Shown here in pieces: positions 33,345 through 45,162 of a DNA stretch of 64,000 nt; position 1 is the stretch's first letter, and the number at the start of each line of letters is the position of its first letter. The notes below the pieces were generated by a model. It did not search any database. It saw nothing but the letters and a program-made list of their open reading frames with translations, and was not told the DNA's origin. The DNA is taken from positions 80,628,543-80,692,542 of the forward strand of contig OX465281.1 in NCBI GenBank assembly GCA_949987705.1, in the 5' to 3' direction. Source of the DNA: Thereva unica. Lineage: Eukaryota > Arthropoda > Insecta > Diptera > Therevidae. Both the position numbers and the translations under genes were made by a program.

Positions 33345-34130
33345 CGCGCTCCTGATGGAGCAGAAATTCAAACTAATATCACTCTCTGTCGCAAAAAGCT
33401 GGATAACGTAAAGGAAAATGTCAGGATTAATATGGAGAAACTCGAGAATTCAATGAAGGAAAAACCCGAAAATTCCATAAGACAAAATAAAGAAAAGAAT
33501 ATCGAACTGGAAACCATTATAGTTGACCTAGAAAGAGTAAGCATCCATCATCCAGCAACAACATATCAGGAAGCTATCGGACTTAGGAAGCTTCAGCCTA
33601 CAACTTTCGACGGATAAAACCATGACCTACTTACAAGCTCCAATTCGAACCAGCAGCATCAAGTAATTACTGAACCGAGTTGGAGAAAGCAATGTCCTTA
33701 ACGTTATCACTACGGGGCACAGCAGCAGAAATATTGCAGTCCATATCTGCAGAACATCGGTACAATTAAGGGTTCTTGTTTCAAGCGTTGGAAATGCGCT
33801 ACGGCGATCAACACATGCAAGAGATTTATCGACCTCAATTTCGAAATACACGAAAGACTGGAGAAACTTTACAACAACTATGCGCCGATACCGAACGGCT
33901 AGTGCATCTGGCTTATCCTAGTTTCGGTCAAGACTACATCAATGAAATAGCGAGAGGCTCTTCTTAACTCATTTACTGATACGGACCTGCAACAGGCACC
34001 CAAAATGGCCGCAAAGAAGACTGCCACTGAAATTTTGGCATATGCTCCGGCATACAAGGCCGCGAAGCAAGCAACAAGGAGTAAAGTCCACCTCAGGGAA
34101 TCAATACGACTGAGAACATTTGCCATCTAA
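33345..34130 (+). pseudogene. Ty3/Gypsy gag, C-terminal piece
   Basis: 33360-33617 gives a Glu/Lys-rich helical stretch ending YQEAIGLRKLQPTTFDG. The next frame gives YKLQFEPAASSNYWTELEKA and MSLTLSLRGTAAEILQSI, then FQALEMRYGDQHMQEIYRPQ and TGETLQQLCADTERLVHLAY to about 33967. The W..Y..QFE / EKA..L...LRG.A layout is the Gypsy gag capsid signature. Stops at 33618 and 33966. Protease, RT and RNase H, which should follow, are absent. Confidence 0.8.
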
Positions 34131-34134
34131 TCAA

Positions 34135-35140
34135 CACCTCGGAAGTACGTCATCGTCTACGATATTGGAACTGTGAAACAACTGATGGTACCTCTCATCG
34201 AATGCAGGTGCTAGTCCCCCGTGCTAGAATATTATAGATATCCTAGACGAGTGTGCATCAGGAGGACATCTGGGAGCAAACAAATCTTTGGCAAAAATAA
34301 GAGAGAGATTCTATTGGCTTCATATGCGGGACGATGTTGCAGACTAGCCAGCAGCAAGGGTCCTCGAATAAGAACAAAAGAAAAAATGCAGCAATACAAC
34401 GTGGGAGCCCCATTTGAAAGAATTGCAGTCGATGTGGCGGGACCTTTTCCAACGTCAGACCGAGGAAATCGTTACATTTTGGTGGTCATGGACTACTTCA
34501 ATAAGTGGCCCGAAGCATATGCCATTCCAAATCAAGAAGCAATCACTGTTGCAGAGGAATTAGTGAACAGCTGGATCTGCAGATTTGGTGTTCCGCATGA
34601 GATTCATCCTGACCAAGGGAGAAACTTTGAATCTCAAGTTTTTCAACAGGACGACGCCGCGTCATCTCCAGTCCGATGGAATGGTAAAACCATTCAACAG
34701 GACAATGCTAAAGCACCTAAGGAAAGTTGTTAGCGAGCACCAGCGCAACTGGGACAGTTATACACCTATTTTTCTAATGGCATATCGGGCAGCCGTTCAT
34801 AGTTCCACAGAATAAACCCTTTCTAGTTTGATTTTTGGAAGACAAATCCACCAGCACTCGCAAGGAAGAACCTTAAGATAGCCAGCGACAGGATGAAAAA
34901 AAGGTACGACCTCCGAGCAAACTGTAGCGGATACCAGGAAGGTGACCTCGTTTGGCTATTGAACCCTCGCGACGGAAAGAGAAGTCTCCGAAACTTCGGC
35001 GCCAGTGGAAAGGGCCCTATAAAATCCTAAAACGGATAAACGATGTTGTCTACAGGATTCAGCAAGGACGCAAAGCAAAGAAGAAGATCGTGTACATAGA
35101 CAGGCTGCGCCCATCAGCCGGATCCAGCATTGACAACTGT
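34135..35140 (+). pseudogene. Ty3/Gypsy integrase remnant
   Basis: An HHCC-like start (GGHLGANKSLAKIRERFYWL) lies at about 34260-34320. The catalytic core is at 34390-34640: APFERIAVDVAGPFPTSD with the first Asp, YILVVMDYFNKWPEAY, and VPHEIHPDQGRNFES with the second Asp. In the next frame QSDGMVKPFNRTMLKHLRK shows Lys where the catalytic Glu of VERFNRT normally sits. A C-terminal GPYKILKRINDVVYRIQQGR domain follows, ending in a basic IDRLRPSAGS tail near 35130. Frameshifts at about 34640 and 34950. A deletion joins gag directly to integrase. Dead copy. Confidence 0.85.
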
Positions 35141-35164
35141 TTAGGACGAACGGTCCTAAGAATG

Positions 35165-35534
35165 GGACAGTACAATGATTTATGCGCCATCTGTTTGTTA
35201 GAAGTTGAATCAACGGTTATTTATAACGATTTTGTTAGGTTTTGAATTTACGATTTATCCACTATGGATAAATCGTAAATTCTATGGATAAATCGTAAAT
35301 TGGCCCCAGTTATTAGCATGAAAACGAACGGAAAGACTAGCCGAAAGAACGAAAAGCTTTGTTTTTTCTCGAAAAATAATTTTGTAGTAGTTTCCAGTAT
35401 ACGAGGGAAAGTTCTGAAACTTGGCTTGAATATATAAAAGGGACTTGCAGACAGAAATGAAAAGCAATGAAAGTGTTCTAAAGTGACCTAAAGCGAAAAG
35501 TGGTGATTTTGGTGGTGGTAACGACAAAGTGGGT
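35165..35534 (+). repeat. Gypsy 3' LTR, left piece
   Basis: It matches 7230-7374 plus 10327-10500, with AATATATAAAAGGGACTTGC as a promoter-like TATA region at about 35430. A short local triplication of GGATAAATCGTAAATT sits at 35265-35300. The LTR is split by element B copy 2. Confidence 0.75.
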
Positions 35535-38500
35535 GGTTAGTCATCAGCGGAATAGGGGGAATAACATGTAGCATAACATGCACGTGCCGCAACTATTTCG
35601 GACTGATGGAAGTGCGATCATAACCTCCTAGCGGTGGCCACTGGTAACTATTCCATGAGGAGAGGATAGGCTAATATGATCAGGCTAGTCCCTTTCAAGT
35701 AAGGTTGGCGTGAGGCTAATAACCTCACCCGTAAAAAACAGTTATTACGGAACGAGCAACATGCCTCGGATACTGAAATAAACGACGACAACCACGGCAA
35801 CGAAAAAGGCAAAACGATTTACAAATTTTTTTATGGAATGTTCGAACTGTGTACAGAACTCGAGCTACACAACATCTGGCCGATACCCTGTCAAAGTATA
35901 AAGCTTACATTACCGCCATTCAAGAGATGAGATGGACAGGGAATGGTGTTTTGCCAGCATGGCCAGCAAAAGAATGAAGCCTACCATTATCGGCTTTAAA
36001 GCAATAAACGAAAGGCTATGCTCCCTTCGTGTGCGAGGTAAATTTAAGAACATCAGCCTCATAAAAATTCACGCACCTACAGAAGAGTCCCCGGATGATG
36101 ATAAAGAAGAATTCTTCGAATTAGTTGAACGGGAACTTAATGCCTGCCCCAGGTATGATGTAAAAATCATACTGGGAGATCTAAGAGTCAAAGTAGGCCG
36201 GGAGCCCATATATAGGCAATATGTTGGCAACCACAGCTTGCACGAAAACACTAATGACAATGGACAGCGAGTTGTAGAGATGGCAGCAAGTAAGAACTTG
36301 GTCGTTACAAGTACTAGATTTGCGCGTAAAGATATCCATAAAACCACCTGGGTATCTCCTGATGGAGCCACTCACAACCAAATAGATCATGTGTTGATAG
36401 ACCGCCGCCACCTTTCGGGTCTGATGACGGTACGAACGTACCAAGGTGCCAACTTCGACTCGGATCACTATCTATGGTGCTTCGAGAGCGCATTACAACG
36501 CGGAAAAGCTTTGTATCCGCTGATCAGGCTCGAATCAACACAGCTGCACTACGCAATGAAATGACCAGAAACAGCTACGATCATGCATTAGAACTCGCCC
36601 TAAGTCCTGGGGATGAAATGCCGGGCGTCGACGAGAACTGGACCCGCCTTAAAAATACTGTCATTAGTACTGCTGATTCCACCTTAGGCAGAAGTCGTAA
36701 AGATCGGAACGACTGGTTCGATTATGAATGCAAGCTGGCAACTGAACGTAAGAATGCTGCGTACCGAGCCATGCAGCAGTCTCAGAGAACACGGGCACGT
36801 GAAGAGATATATAAAGAGCTCAGAAAAGAAGAAAAGAGAATTCACAGACGAAAAAAGGAAGCCTGGAAAAAAATCTCGTCTGTGAGCTAGAACAGTACAG
36901 AGAACGACGGCCGCACCAGGCGCGGGAGTTCTACCAAAGAGTCCGCAGTATGACGCAATTCACACCACGTTGCACATACTGCAAGGACAAAGAAGGGAAT
37001 CTGATCACCGATCCTAAAGGCATCTTGGAGCGATGGGAAGAGCACTTTTATGAATCGCTAAATGGCGAGCTAACTGAGGATTCGGAGGCTCCACCAATAT
37101 CTGATGATAATGCTATGCTGCCGCCACCAAGCATAGAAGAAGTTAGCAGAGCCATCAGCCAGCTCAAAAACAACAAGGCCTCGGGTGCAGACGGCATCAC
37201 AGCGGAGCTGGTTAAATATGGAGGACCTACATTACACCAAGCGATTCATGAATTAATTGTGCAAGTATGGGAGCAGGAAGTGATGCCAGAAGACTGGAGA
37301 AAAGGCATCCTCTGCCCGGTACACAAAAAAGGAGATATCACAGCGTGCACAAATTATCGCGGTATAACGTTGTTGAGTACCCTGTATAAGATATTCTCCG
37401 CTATCCTACAAAACAGGATGGCCCCATACGCCAGAAACATCATAGGCCATTACCAGTGTGGCTTCAGCCCAGGCAAATCAACGATTTTCACCTTGAGGCA
37501 GGCTTTGGAAAAAAGTCTAGAGTTTCAAAACTCAATTCAACACCTCTTCATAGAATTTAAAGCCGCCTATGATAGTATAGCCAGGGTAGAACTCTACAAA
37601 GCCATGAGAGAAATCGGCAGCCTCAACAAACTGACAAGACTATGTAGATTGACCATGATCAATGTGTCAAGCCAAGTAAAGGTATCCGGAACACTGTCCG
37701 GACCAATCAACATCTATAATGGACTCCGACAAGGGGACGGTCTGGCCTGCCTCCTTTTCAACCTGGCGTTAGAGAAAGTGATCCGAGATTCGGGCGTGAC
37801 ATCAAGGGGTACAATCCTCCACAAGTCCACCCGATTACTGGCTTACGCAGACGACATATACATCATTGGAAGAACAACAACAGCTGTACAAGAAGCTTTC
37901 ACTCAGATTGAGCAAGCGGCAGGAATTCTAGGACTGCACATTAACGAAAGCAAAACAAAGTGGCCTCGTCTGGAAGAACACCTAACATTGGTCCCAAAAT
38001 CAAGGTAGCGGAACAAGAGTTTGACGTGGTAAAATCATTTACCTACCTTGGGTCAATAGTAGCAGCCGACAATAGCATGGAACCAGAAATACGAGCACGA
38101 CTGCTAAAAGACAACAAAGCCTACTATAGTCTTTCAAGGCTCTTCAAATCCAAATATCTAACCATAACGTCTAAACTTTTACTACATATATAAGACGATG
38201 GTCTTACCCGTTCTCACATATGTATATGCATCCGAAACGTGGGTGCTTAGCAAAAAGCACTCAAACCTCTTGGGAGTGTTTGAGAGGAAAATACTTCGGA
38301 GGATTGTTGGCCCCGTATCGCGACATAGATGTTGTGAAAAAAAATAAAACTCGGTAGGCTCCGGTGGGCAGGGCATCTAGCTCGTATGAGTGAAGACGAG
38401 CCTGCACGGTAAGTTCTCTGCGGTAAGACCTATGGGGTGCGACAGCGAGGGAGGCCCAACTGGAAGGATGGCGTGGACCGTGACGCTCAGAGTTTAAGGA

Positions 38501-38601
38501 TGCCAAACTGGATGACATCGGCTCAGAATCGGGACCGGTGGAGAGAACAGTTGCGCGAGGCCAGGACCGGATCCCGGTTGTAGAGCCGTTAAAGAAGAAG
38601 A
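35535..38601 (+). pseudogene. RTE-like non-LTR retrotransposon B, copy 2 (inserted in 3' LTR)
   Basis: This is the longest copy of element B. A 5' leader from about 35535 precedes an APE-type endonuclease from about 35840 (WNVRTVYRTRATQHLADTLS, ITAIQEMRWTGNG, then after a short deletion a long frame 35932-36564 with KIILGDLRVKVG and DHVLIDRRH). A linker follows at 36474-36890. RT occupies an intact 352-codon frame at 36950-38008: NKASGADGITAELVKYG, NYRGITLLS, GLRQGDGLACLLFNLALE and an intact LLAYADDIYIIGR box. A 5-bp loss after KTK (about 37960) shifts the frame. The C-terminal part continues to about 38560. The 3' end is GCCGTTAAAGAAGAAG. Closely similar to copy 1, so the family was recently active; this copy is not intact. 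Confidence 0.88.
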
Positions 38602-38792
38602 ACTACCAAGTGATAAATAGAATTTAATAGTGTGAAATATTAAATTTAAGTGGTTATAGATGGTGGTTGTAGAATTGTGTTTGCTGTTAAATTGGGTTTG
38701 GTTTGTAATAAATAAGGTTTTGTGTGAATAATTGAAAAGTGTATTCCTTAATTAATCCTACAAAACCGTTAAGCTGTATAAACTTAACAATA
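38602..38792 (+). repeat. Gypsy 3' LTR, right piece
   Basis: It continues the LTR after element B: GATAAATAGAATTTAATAG, TTTGTAATAAATAAGGTTTT and TTCCTTAATTAATCCTACAA, ending in AACTTAACAA near 38792, in parallel with 10520-10690. Confidence 0.75.
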
Positions 38793-38984
38793 TTTTACTC
38801 CGGAGTACTCTGCGTATCAGAAAAAGAACACAACTATTACTTGTCTGTGCAAATTTAGCATTACCCTGAACTTCAAAAAATTATCTGCAATGGCTGCTTT
38901 TCAGTTTCAACACAACGAGAAACACTAGCCGCGTTCCTTTTTCCTGGAGAATTTACACTTGGGGACTCTGGAGTAGGGTTGTTA

Positions 38985-39390
38985 TGGATATGTAATTTCA
39001 GATCCGGATATGGATACGGATAAATGAATAATATTATTCCGGTTTCGGATTCGGTTACGGATATGAAATTATTTCGGATTATCCGATAGTTTCGGATAGT
39101 TTCAGTCACGGATATTCGTAATATTCGCATATTTTTAAGGAATTGAAAAAGGTAAATACGAATAGGTAATGATTTGACTTTATTTCTAGGTTAACATTTG
39201 GCCTAAAAATCACTGGCGTTGGTACGTCGGCTCGGCTGGTGTAAACCTATCATAACGTGTGTCATTTAGACTCCGTCCCTATCCGAAATTATTCGATATT
39301 TTTATATCGGTTTCGGTTTCGAATAGATTTTTATTTCGGATATCCGATAGTTTCGGTTACGGTTACGGAGCTCCATTACATCCCTGCTAT
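38985..39390. repeat. Degenerate CGGATA/TTCGGAT repeat region
   Basis: Two blocks (38985-39130 and 39275-39390) are dominated by GGATATGGATACGGATA, TTTCGGATTCGGTTACGGA and ATTATCCGATAGTTTCGGAT words, separated by about 145 bp of unique sequence. No strict period. Confidence 0.7.
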
Positions 39391-39875
39391 GGAGCAGTTC
39401 CTTCTACCCCACCTCACATATCGGAGTAGATGATTAGTGTAATTTTCATTCTTTTTTGCCAAAGGTGGCGCATTCGAAAATGTTTGGTTATGTTTATGTT
39501 ACCTTTACGTTTATCAATCATTGAAGGTATTTTTTGAAGTTGCTATTTAATGATACCAAATGTAAAGAAGGAATTAAATATGTCTAAGGAAATGAAAGAA
39601 ATTGTAAATTAAAAAAATATGAAAATTCCTATTTTCATGCAATTAATTTTATTTTGACTACACCAAAAAATAAAAAATGAGTTTCATTTTCCATTTATTC
39701 CAAAGTACACTGGAGTAGGTACACCAGAAAAACGAAACACACAAGTTAAGGTACCGAACTTAGAGTATATGTATACGGAATCGAGGGAAGCACTTGGGGT
39801 CAAGAAATTCACTTTCTAATTCTCCCTCCCTGAGTGTCAAGAAATGCGTGGGTCATAAAGATCAGTGTCGATAAA

Positions 39876-39953
39876 ATGAAGTGCGCCGTAAAAGGCTGTT
39901 CGGAAAAGGAAACGCTGTGTAAAGCCACTAAGAACATTCGCTATTACAGGAAA
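39876..39953 (+). other. Possible THAP-type zinc-finger first exon
   Basis: ATG at 39876 in an AAAATG context opens 26 codons beginning MKCAVKGC and ending TKNIRYYRK, followed by a GTAATT donor-like site at 39954. A C-x4-C pair right after the start and a basic/aromatic segment about 20 residues later resemble the first exon of THAP-domain proteins. No second exon with the C-x2-H pair was found, and the first acceptor-like site downstream leads to a stop. Weak. Confidence 0.22.
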
Positions 39954-39959
39954 GTAATT

Positions 39960-40505
39960 TTTCTTAATTTATGAATATAAAGCTACACTTTATCTATCCA
40001 ATTCAAAGTATAAAGTGTCTCGTTGGATATTCAGTTGTTTTTTTGAAAATGCGAGTACATTTAAAATAAATTAAAATTGCAGTTTTCCTCCACATTTTGA
40101 AATGTAAACAAACTTTGACCACAACAACAAAATACATTATCTAACTTGAACAAAGGCGTAGTTAAGTTTGTTCAGGTTTGCGAAGGGTTTGCTCCAAACA
40201 TTTAGCCAAGTGATGTGTTCTCATCGGGGTGGTAACTATTATGGGGAAAATAACCGGAAATTGATGCGTAGCAGAAACTAAATAAACTTCTAGTCCATTT
40301 TTGGCCACAGATGTCGCCTAAAGCTGACGTGCCCCACATGAAGTTAGCTGAATTTCGATGATTTCTTCAAAATTTTCAGCCGAAATGCAACAAAAATTCA
40401 TTGGAAAATCCATAAAATGGTTAATACGAAAAATCAGAAGCTGATTTTTCAAGTTAAGCGTAAACATAAAATATTTTAATAGTTAACGAACTTGGCCATG
40501 AACCG
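39960..40505. other. Non-coding stretch, nothing recognised
   Basis: AT-rich sequence without supported coding or paired repeat ends. Confidence 0.45.
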
Positions 40506-41137
40506 CAGGGAGACTATACATATAGCCACATATATACATATACATATATACTATATGTATAGCCTCCATTACTGAGTTTCCATGAGAGTTCAACCAGAGT
40601 AGAACCCGAGTTGAACTCCATGGAAACAGTCGCAGTCAAGAGTTTTCATTAAAGATTTTCAACTCTGCTCAGCTCAACAAAAATAGGTAGATTGAACAGA
40701 GTTCACGCACACAACTACAAACGGGATTGTCAAATGTTAAAAAAGTCAAAATGTAGCCTTCTTGTTGTAATGTTTATAACATTTCTGTTATACAACGAAC
40801 ACAATAAATTAATTTTATGGTCCATGATCACTATTTTATAATAACAAAAATATAACGTCAAATTTAAAAACAGCTGCTTGCTTAATACAAGTACACATTC
40901 AGCTGTCTGTACACAGGCAGAAAAGTCAGCCATGGAAACGCATAGAGTTGAGTCGTTGAGTTGAAGTGTCATTTCAACTCAATCTCAACTCAACTCGACT
41001 CCCATGGAAACTCGGTACATGATGAACCGGATGAATAGAATACGCCATGTTTTTTGGGGTACATGTGACTGTGGCGCCCTTATTAATCAAACGAAAAGTG
41101 ACAACACGGAGTTATATCTCCTTGTATAGTCTCCCTG
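40506..41137. mobile_element. 632-bp candidate TIR element holding a nested MITE
   Basis: Perfect 15-bp inverted ends CAGGGAGACTATACA at 40506-40520 and 41123-41137. No clear target duplication. Most of its length is the nested element at 40572-41015, so the outer element alone would be about 190 bp. Confidence 0.55.
40572..41015. mobile_element. 444-bp MITE, TA target duplication
   Basis: Ends CTGAGTTTCCATGAGAGT and ACTCCCATGGAAACTCGG (two mismatches), flanked by TA at 40570-40571 and 41016-41017. Subterminal GAGTTGAACTC/CAACTCAACTC motifs recur in both orientations, as transposase-binding repeats often do. Confidence 0.78.
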
Positions 41138-41331
41138 GACGACACAGCCGTGCACTGCCAGGTGTATATTTAAACATTTTGTCATGCATTCCAATTACGA
41201 AGGTGAATTTCGATTTCTGTAGGTACATATGACAACTCCAAGAATTGTAGATTTCGCTCTAAACGTCGGCCAAACTTTATAACTTTTTTTTGTAGGTCTT
41301 TTCGTACTTCGATGCTGGCTGATAAGTAATA

Positions 41332-41419
41332 GGGTAAATTCAAAAACTCATCACTGCAGAATTCAGCTACAGACTTCAAATTGAAGTGATGCGGCGGTGA
41401 TGAGTTTTTGAATTTACCC
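41332..41419. mobile_element. 88-bp hairpin micro-MITE
   Basis: Perfect 23-bp inverted ends starting GGGTAAATTCAAAAACTC, separated by about 42 bp and flanked by ATA on both sides (41329-41331 and 41420-41422). Unusually short for a MITE; it could also be a local hairpin. Confidence 0.65.
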
Positions 41420-41422
41420 ATA

Positions 41423-43301
41423 GTTTCTCCATCTGATATTCCAATAATAAGCGGGCAGAGCTCCTTTTCCTTTATTTTTGTAATTCTTTGTCATATTGTA
41501 TACGCATTAACTTCAGTATAACTTCACTGTTTCCACTTAATTTATAACTATCAAAACCGCAAAATTTATCAAAGAATACCATTTAATGTTTTTGGATAAA
41601 TACAAATATAGTACAAAAGCGAAATATCCTTACATTAAAATATGTACCTTGTTTCCTACGTATGGTGTTCAGTGAAAACGTTGTTTTTACCACTTCGTTG
41701 TCACTGCGTCGGGCACTAAAAGTATTATAAAAACAAAACAAATTAAACGATGAGTTCAAAATCAAATGCAAAAAACAATAAAAGACAAGTCTTGGCAAAT
41801 GTTTTATATTTGTGGTTTCAAAACTTGTTATTTAAAACTGAAATTATAAAAAATAATAAAATATTAAAACAAAATAAATGTATTTTGGTAGTTTTGTATT
41901 TGGAAATTAAAAACTTTGGATAATTTTATTGATCCAAAAAATAAAAAGGGATAACAATGAAGAGTTCCAATGAAGAGTCCAACTCAGGCGATTTTTTCAA
42001 CTAAAACTTCTCCAATTCAAATATAGCATAATTGGGCATGTACTTCTAGTGGAAAGTTGGGTTTACTATTTTGCAAAAAGAAAAATATAATTCAGTATAT
42101 GTTATACATGTGTTACTGATTTTTAAATCAACTTAATAGTATAATTTATTAGTAGTTTGGACAGTGCGTTACGTTGAGTCTACCTTAAAATGTACAATTA
42201 AATATAGCAGCATGCAGCGTAAACACTTATCTAAATGAATGATGATGAGGTAAATTACGCGAAACATCATATCGTTTATCACAGCCTACACAAACCGGTT
42301 TACTAGTAAGTGTGTGTTTTTTCCTCACTTGGGCCTTAAAAATATTTTTGAGCTGAACGTTGCGAAACGGATTTTTCTTCACATTCGCGTTTATTGTACA
42401 ACTAACTGTGCATATGGCATTACAATAGCTACAAAAAAGATGCCGAAAAGTGAGTACATATGCATCATACAGTGATGGATAGTGTAATTTACCCTGATGT
42501 TAAACATTTAAATATGAATATAGCACTTAAAAAGTTTTGTTGTTGATTTATAGCAGCAGTATTTAATATAGTATAAACTTTCCAGTTCAGTAATTTTTAA
42601 AATAATATACTGTAGAGCGGTTAAAAAATCTGTTAATTAAAAACCAAATAGAGGCGATTAAATGAAGCAAAATATAAATTATTTTATATATAGTTTTAAA
42701 TATTAATATTCTTCTATTTTGATTTATAAATTGTTTCAACTCAAATTCACAGTTTTCAGTACAACTCAAACCTTCCGTGCATTCATATTGTTACAATTTT
42801 TTAGTCTACATTCTGCTACCTAACTCAAGTCATTACAAAATGTTACCATGCAGAGTGGTTAGCACTAGGAACGCGAGTTGACACTAGAAACTAGAGTTAA
42901 GCTCGGCCCTTTTCGTAATTGCATGATTACGCTAATCGATCATATGCATTAGATTCGAAATAAATTAATTTACAAGGCTGTGCGAATCTTTCAGCTTTTG
43001 ATATATGTATATGTAAAGCTAGGACATAAGTTTACAAACTTTTTATGAACTAAAAATGGCATCGTGTGAACTGTTTCATTATAGACATTGCTGAAAAAAT
43101 TGCCGTAATGCCAAGCTTTGCAATTTTGTCGAACCGGAAAAAAGCCCGTGTAAACTGGCATTTGAGATAACAATAATGCAGGTAATGTCGACAGGGCATT
43201 GAGGAGTTTACACGGCTGCACCAATTGATTGAATTGATGCACACTGCACAAGCCACTCGTTTATATGGTATGTAAAATTAGCTGTTACTTTTAATTCGGC
43301 C
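41423..43301. other. Non-coding AT-rich stretch, nothing recognised
   Basis: Several frames of 60-86 codons on the minus strand (for example 42991-43251) show no known motif or conserved pattern. Confidence 0.45.
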
Positions 43302-43304
43302 ATT

Positions 43305-44085
43305 GGGCACATCCAGCGCACCCAGCGGCTGAGTATCGGCTAAAGCCCAAAACAGAATGAATGCAGAAACTTCGACTTTGACTTCACCGTTGCAGTAAAG
43401 TCGACTTTGCCGCACAGCGCTAACATATTCATTTCAATAACTTCAAAGTCGACAATTTGACAGATAGTATTTACAATTGCAATCACCATTTAATAACATG
43501 CTAGAAATTATTAATTTTGAACAAATGGACCAATTTCTTTTACTGTATGTGGACTTTACGTATATTACCTGCGAAAATTATATTTTTCATACAATAAACT
43601 TAGTCAATTTAAATTTTCTAATTTGGCGACAATGACAAATTTGAAATGTTGTATTGGTAGTTCTGAAACTTTTGCAGCAGCTTTAAAAATTCTCAAAGTC
43701 GAAGTCGGCGCAAAGTTTACTGCAACGCTTACTGCATTGATTATGTTAACTGAACGTGACTCCTTTGGAAACTGTATTAAGCTGTCAAAATGCAAAGTTG
43801 AAGTCGAAGTTTCTGCATTCATTCTGTTTTGGGCTTAAGTGCTGAGCTCGTTGGATGGCTAGCTGAACTAAGCAGCTTCGCTCAGCGGCTGACCTCAGCG
43901 TAAAAATTTTATGCTAAGTAGCTCAGCGATAGTGAATTGATGTTATTTAAAATAGAAAAAACAATTTAGCTGTCAAAATAAATTTTAACTTAGCTACCTA
44001 TCCAGCCGACACATATCGCTGAGTTACTTTTTACGCTGTGCTGTTCAGCTAAGCGGCTTTTCCGCTGAGTGCGCTGGATGCGCCC
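43305..44085. mobile_element. 781-bp TIR element holding a nested MITE, ATT flanks
   Basis: Ends GGGCACATCCAGCGCACCCA and, on the complement, GGGCGCATCCAGCGCACTCA (two mismatches), then CAGCGG subterminal repeats. Flanked by ATT at 43302-43304 and 44086-44088. The interior is occupied by the 492-bp element at 43344-43835. Confidence 0.78.
43344..43835. mobile_element. 492-bp MITE, TAA target duplication (PIF/Harbinger-like)
   Basis: Long inverted ends beginning AGCCCAAAACAGAATGAATG, over 35 bp, flanked by TAA (43341-43343 and 43836-43838). A 3-bp TWA target is typical of PIF/Harbinger. The 71-72 codon frames on both strands follow from the inverted ends and are not genes. Confidence 0.85.
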
Positions 44086-44093
44086 ATTACCTG

Positions 44094-44471
44094 TTCAATT
44101 ACAGTGAGAGCGGCGGCGTGCGTTAACTTTAACAACCCGATAGATACCGTGTATTCTTATGAGAATAGTTTAAATGGTAGCGGCAAGCAACGCAACCGAT
44201 TTCTATTTTCTTTCTATATGCGAAACAATTAAGACCAAAATTAATAAGATTGGGAAACATTATGATGCAAAAAACACATTGGGAAACAATAAAACGGAAA
44301 AAAACAGTTTGCGAAACTACAAAAATGATAATCGATGGAAATTCAAATATTTTTTAAAATTATTTTTTTGACGTTCTATTATGATTCTGGCGTCGTTAAA
44401 CGCTGCTACTGAAGTTCCTTTACCGACGCTTCATGTCGTCGACGCATGCTGCCGCTCTCACTCTAATTGAA
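44094..44471. mobile_element. 378-bp candidate MITE
   Basis: Inverted ends TTCAATTACAGTGAGAGCGG and complement TTCAATTAGAGTGAGAGCGG, extending about 25 bp with few mismatches. No clear direct flanking repeat. It lies only 5 bp from the ATT flank of the preceding element. Confidence 0.65.
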
Positions 44472-44707
44472 TCAAATTTCATGCAAATATTTGAAATTTT
44501 CAGATTTTTCCCCACTGGCTTCGCTTTACTTTGATTCTTGAAACTCTTTAAAATTTTTCTGCTACATATTCTAATAAACCCTAAACAAAAAGTCGCAATT
44601 TGATGCGCGGCAGTTGCATTAAAAAGTTCTGCATATTGTAAACTAAATTAGGCGAGCGAGTTACACGGCTGCAACAAATAATTAAATTTGATTTCGAATA
44701 ATTAGGT

Positions 44708-45162
44708 GCGTTTCATTTTCATCCGAATATGTACGCCAGCATGTAGTTACACGAATCTGGGTGTTGGCACATAAGTTGTTTCAAGTAGTAGTAACCTTAT
44801 ACTATTCCAAGAAGCTTTTAGTATTTTTGGAATTGTGATTTAGTTTGTCGGCAAAATATAGTTCAATAACAATAAAAATATAAAATTTGCGCTAAATTTT
44901 TGTAACATAAACACATAAGTATAAAAAATAATTTATAATATATATAATGAAAGAAAAATTATTAAAATGCTTTTTAATGGTATGGTATAATGGAATATTT
45001 ATTAAAATAACATTGATTAAATACTTGAAAGACACAAAGCCAGATACTTCTCACTTTAAAGAATACTTTTAGGCTAGGAAGTACGCCAGATGAGAAAAAT
45101 ACCGGTTCATTTACCAACTACTCCACTACGCCGGCGTACGTACTCCAATGAAAATGAAACGC
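44708..45162. mobile_element. 455-bp candidate MITE
   Basis: Inverted ends GCGTTTCATTTTCAT, 15 bp perfect, followed by imperfect pairing around GTACGCCAGC and GTACGCCGGC. No certain target duplication. Confidence 0.65.

Noticed and set aside
43604..43838. Overlapping 71-72 codon frames on both strands
   Set aside because: They lie within the 492-bp MITE and use its inverted ends.
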